A stretch of DNA of 53,589 nt from an uncultured Eubacteriales bacterium (lineage in GTDB: Bacteria; Bacillota; Clostridia; Lachnospirales; Lachnospiraceae): contig CASECT010000081.1 of the NCBI GenBank assembly GCA_949286525.1, positions 1 to 53,589 on the forward strand, read 5' to 3'. Position 1 is the first letter of the stretch. Each line of letters starts with the position of its first letter. Positions 52,121 through 53,589 of this stretch are shown here, one piece after another. The notes under the pieces were generated by a model that was not told the origin of the DNA, ran no database searches, and worked only from the letters and a program-made list of their open reading frames with translations. The position numbers and the translations under genes are program-made.

Positions 52121-53589
52121 ATGCGTGTCACAACATCTAAATCAAAAAATTCCGAGTCTTTCTACATTACAAAATCCTATACAAACGCTCAAGGAAAAAG
52201 TACTTCTACCACAATCAAAAAACTAGGAACCTTAGCTGAATTATCTGAACGGCTCGGCACTGACCGGGATGGCGTCATGGCATGGGCTAAAGAACAGGCA
52301 CGGATTGAAACAGAAAAATATATAAAAGAAACCGAAGATGCAGTCGTCATGATCCCCTTTCATTCCAACAGGCCCATGGACTACAACAGAAAAAAACTTT
52401 TTACAGGCGGATATCTTTTCCTTCAGTCTATTTACTATGGCCTGAAGATGGATTCTATATGCCGGAAGATTCGTTCCCGCTACAAATATGAGTATGATCT
52501 GAATGCAATCCTCTCTGACCTGATCTATACCCGGGTGCTGGAGCCTTCCAGCAAGAAATCCTCTTTTCAGTCGGCAAAGCGGTTCCTTGAAGCGCCTTCC
52601 TATGAACTTCACGATATCTATCGTGCGCTCTCAGTTCTGGCAAAGGAAAGCGATTTCATTCAGTCCGAAGTTTATAAGAATAGTTTTTTCATGGGAAACA
52701 GAAACGACAAGATTCTTTATTACGACTGCACAAACTATTACTTTGAAATCGAGCAGGAAGATGGGGATAAAAAATACGGGAAGAGTAAAGAACACCGCCC
52801 TAACCCGCTCATCCAAATGGGCCTGTTTACAGACGGAGATGGAATCCCGTTAGCCTTTTCTCTTTTTCCAGGCAGTCAGAATGAACAGAAATCATTAAAG
52901 CCCCTGGAAACAAAGATCCTCCAACAGTTTGGATGTCAAAAATTTATCTATTGCAGCGATGCCGGTCTGGCTTCTGAGGATAACCGTTACCTCAATCATT
53001 TCGGTAAACGTGCATTTATTGTCACACAGTCGATCAAAAAGCTTCCGGCAGAAGATCGGAAATGGGCGTTGAACCGGAAAGGATTCAAACGTTTAAGTGA
53101 CAACACCCCAGTAGACATCATGCAGCTTGGAGAAGATGATAAACAGGGTCTTTATTATAAGGATGAACCTTACACGACCAAAAAGCTCCATCAGAGACTT
53201 ATCATAACCTACTCTCCGAAATATGCCACATACCAGAAAGCAGTCCGCGCGGAGCAGATCGCCCGTGCTGAAAAAATGGTTGCAAGCGGTTCTTTGAAAA
53301 GGCAGCGCAGGAATCCGAACGATCCTGCCAGATTCGTAAATAAGATCGCCGCAACGAAAGATGGCGAAAAAGCAGCGATCCATTACTATCTCGATCAGGA
53401 GAAGATTGCAGAAGAGGAACAATACGACGGACTTTACGCAGTCTGCACGGACTTGTTAGATGATGATGTAGCGGATATCTTAAAAGTGAGTGAAGGCAGG
53501 TGGCAGATTGAAGATTGCTTTCGGACCATGAAAACAGAGTTTGATGCAAGACCAGTCTATGTAAGCCGCGAGGACCGTATCAAAGCTCA
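52121..53589 (+). CDS. IS1634 family (IS4 superfamily) DDE transposase, 3' end missing
   Basis: Open through at least 489 codons with no stop before the window edge, so the C-terminal end lies outside. It starts MRVTTSKSKNSESFYITKSY with GGAGGTGATT upstream. Candidate catalytic residues: Asp in YYDCTNYYFE, Asp in IYCSDAGLASEDNRY and Glu in WQIEDCFRTMKTE, the order of the DDE core in IS4-type enzymes. Family members are usually 550-600 residues, so perhaps 60-100 codons are missing here. The frame is intact, so the element may be active. Confidence 0.92.
   Translation, partial: MRVTTSKSKNSESFYITKSYTNAQGKSTSTTIKKLGTLAELSERLGTDRDGVMAWAKEQARIETEKYIKETEDAVVMIPFHSNRPMDYNRKKLFTGGYLFLQSIYYGLKMDSICRKIRSRYKYEYDLNAILSDLIYTRVLEPSSKKSSFQSAKRFLEAPSYELHDIYRALSVLAKESDFIQSEVYKNSFFMGNRNDKILYYDCTNYYFEIEQEDGDKKYGKSKEHRPNPLIQMGLFTDGDGIPLAFSLFPGSQNEQKSLKPLETKILQQFGCQKFIYCSDAGLASEDNRYLNHFGKRAFIVTQSIKKLPAEDRKWALNRKGFKRLSDNTPVDIMQLGEDDKQGLYYKDEPYTTKKLHQRLIITYSPKYATYQKAVRAEQIARAEKMVASGSLKRQRRNPNDPARFVNKIAATKDGEKAAIHYYLDQEKIAEEEQYDGLYAVCTDLLDDDVADILKVSEGRWQIEDCFRTMKTEFDARPVYVSREDRIKA

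Larger units (their letters stand above)
51818..53589 (+). mobile_element. IS1634-like insertion sequence (left part; continues beyond the window)
   Basis: The left end is probably near 51818, where GGGGCTGTCGCACTAA begins, a kind of terminal sequence common in this group. The first 300 bases contain no gene but three hairpins, and the transposase gene follows. The right end is outside the window, so target duplication cannot be read. Confidence 0.7.

Overview
The window looks like a chromosomal segment of a spore-forming, gut-type member of the Bacillota, class Clostridia, most probably Lachnospiraceae. This is inferred from gene content and synteny: SpmA/SpmB, CwlD and a DacF-type carboxypeptidase; MecA; gdpP-rplI-dnaB and rpsF-ssb-rpsR operons; a sua5-phosphatase-dCMP deaminase-ATP synthase order; and a holB-ricT-trmN6-rsmI block like the Bacillus yaaO-yabC region. 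Base composition is moderately GC-rich, and most genes have strong GGAGG-type ribosome sites. No species was identified.

Layout. 1-6.4 kb (minus): an operon with a DUF6020-like membrane protein, two diverged SAM hydroxide adenosyltransferase (DUF62) paralogues, a fused double-ATPase and a T component of an ECF transporter; the next gene begins at the left edge. 6.5-13.1 kb (minus): a complete F-type ATP synthase operon with a short epsilon and a c subunit carrying the sodium-binding signature. 13.1-17.8 kb (minus): dCMP deaminase, a phosphatase-like protein lacking its catalytic cysteine, Sua5, CwlD and a GH18 protein. 17.8-18.7 kb has no convincing gene. 18.7-20.2 kb: mecA, a DUF1858 protein and a 56-residue 2[4Fe-4S] ferredoxin. 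20.2-24.9 kb (minus): a MerR-like regulator and gdpP-rplI-dnaB. 25.0-30.0 kb: an MsmK-type sugar ATPase and a CdaR/PucR-type regulator (plus), facing galK, a small membrane protein and an orphan sugar-binding lipoprotein (minus). 30.1-32.3 kb (minus): rpsF-ssb-rpsR, DUF951 and a sirtuin. 32.3-36.5 kb (plus): a CNNM/CorC protein behind an attenuator-like leader, a hypothetical protein and ktrB-ktrA. Then initiator tRNA-Met, DUF1848, a PAP2-like protein and spmA-spmB (minus), a DUF885 lipoprotein (plus), and a long minus-strand housekeeping run from dacF to rsmI (48.2 to 41.2 kb). 48.4-50.1 kb: trmB, a possible 36-residue peptide and a DUF368 protein.

50.1-53.6 kb is the most accessory-looking part. 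It holds a 278-bp composite palindromic repeat built from two inverted copies of one module, a roughly 106-nt candidate structured RNA with a consensus promoter and an embedded 15-codon ORF, a GH25 lysozyme, tRNA-Ala(GGC), and an IS1634-like element that runs off the right edge.

The genes most worth follow-up are the candidate RNA and its neighbouring repeat, the ECF plus double SAM-hydrolase operon, the Cys-to-Ser pseudophosphatase, the guanylate-kinase-like protein occupying the usual thymidylate kinase position with an altered P-loop, the Na+-signature ATP synthase with a truncated epsilon, and the leader peptide plus terminator ahead of the CNNM gene. All family calls come from reading motifs and context by eye; no database search was run.
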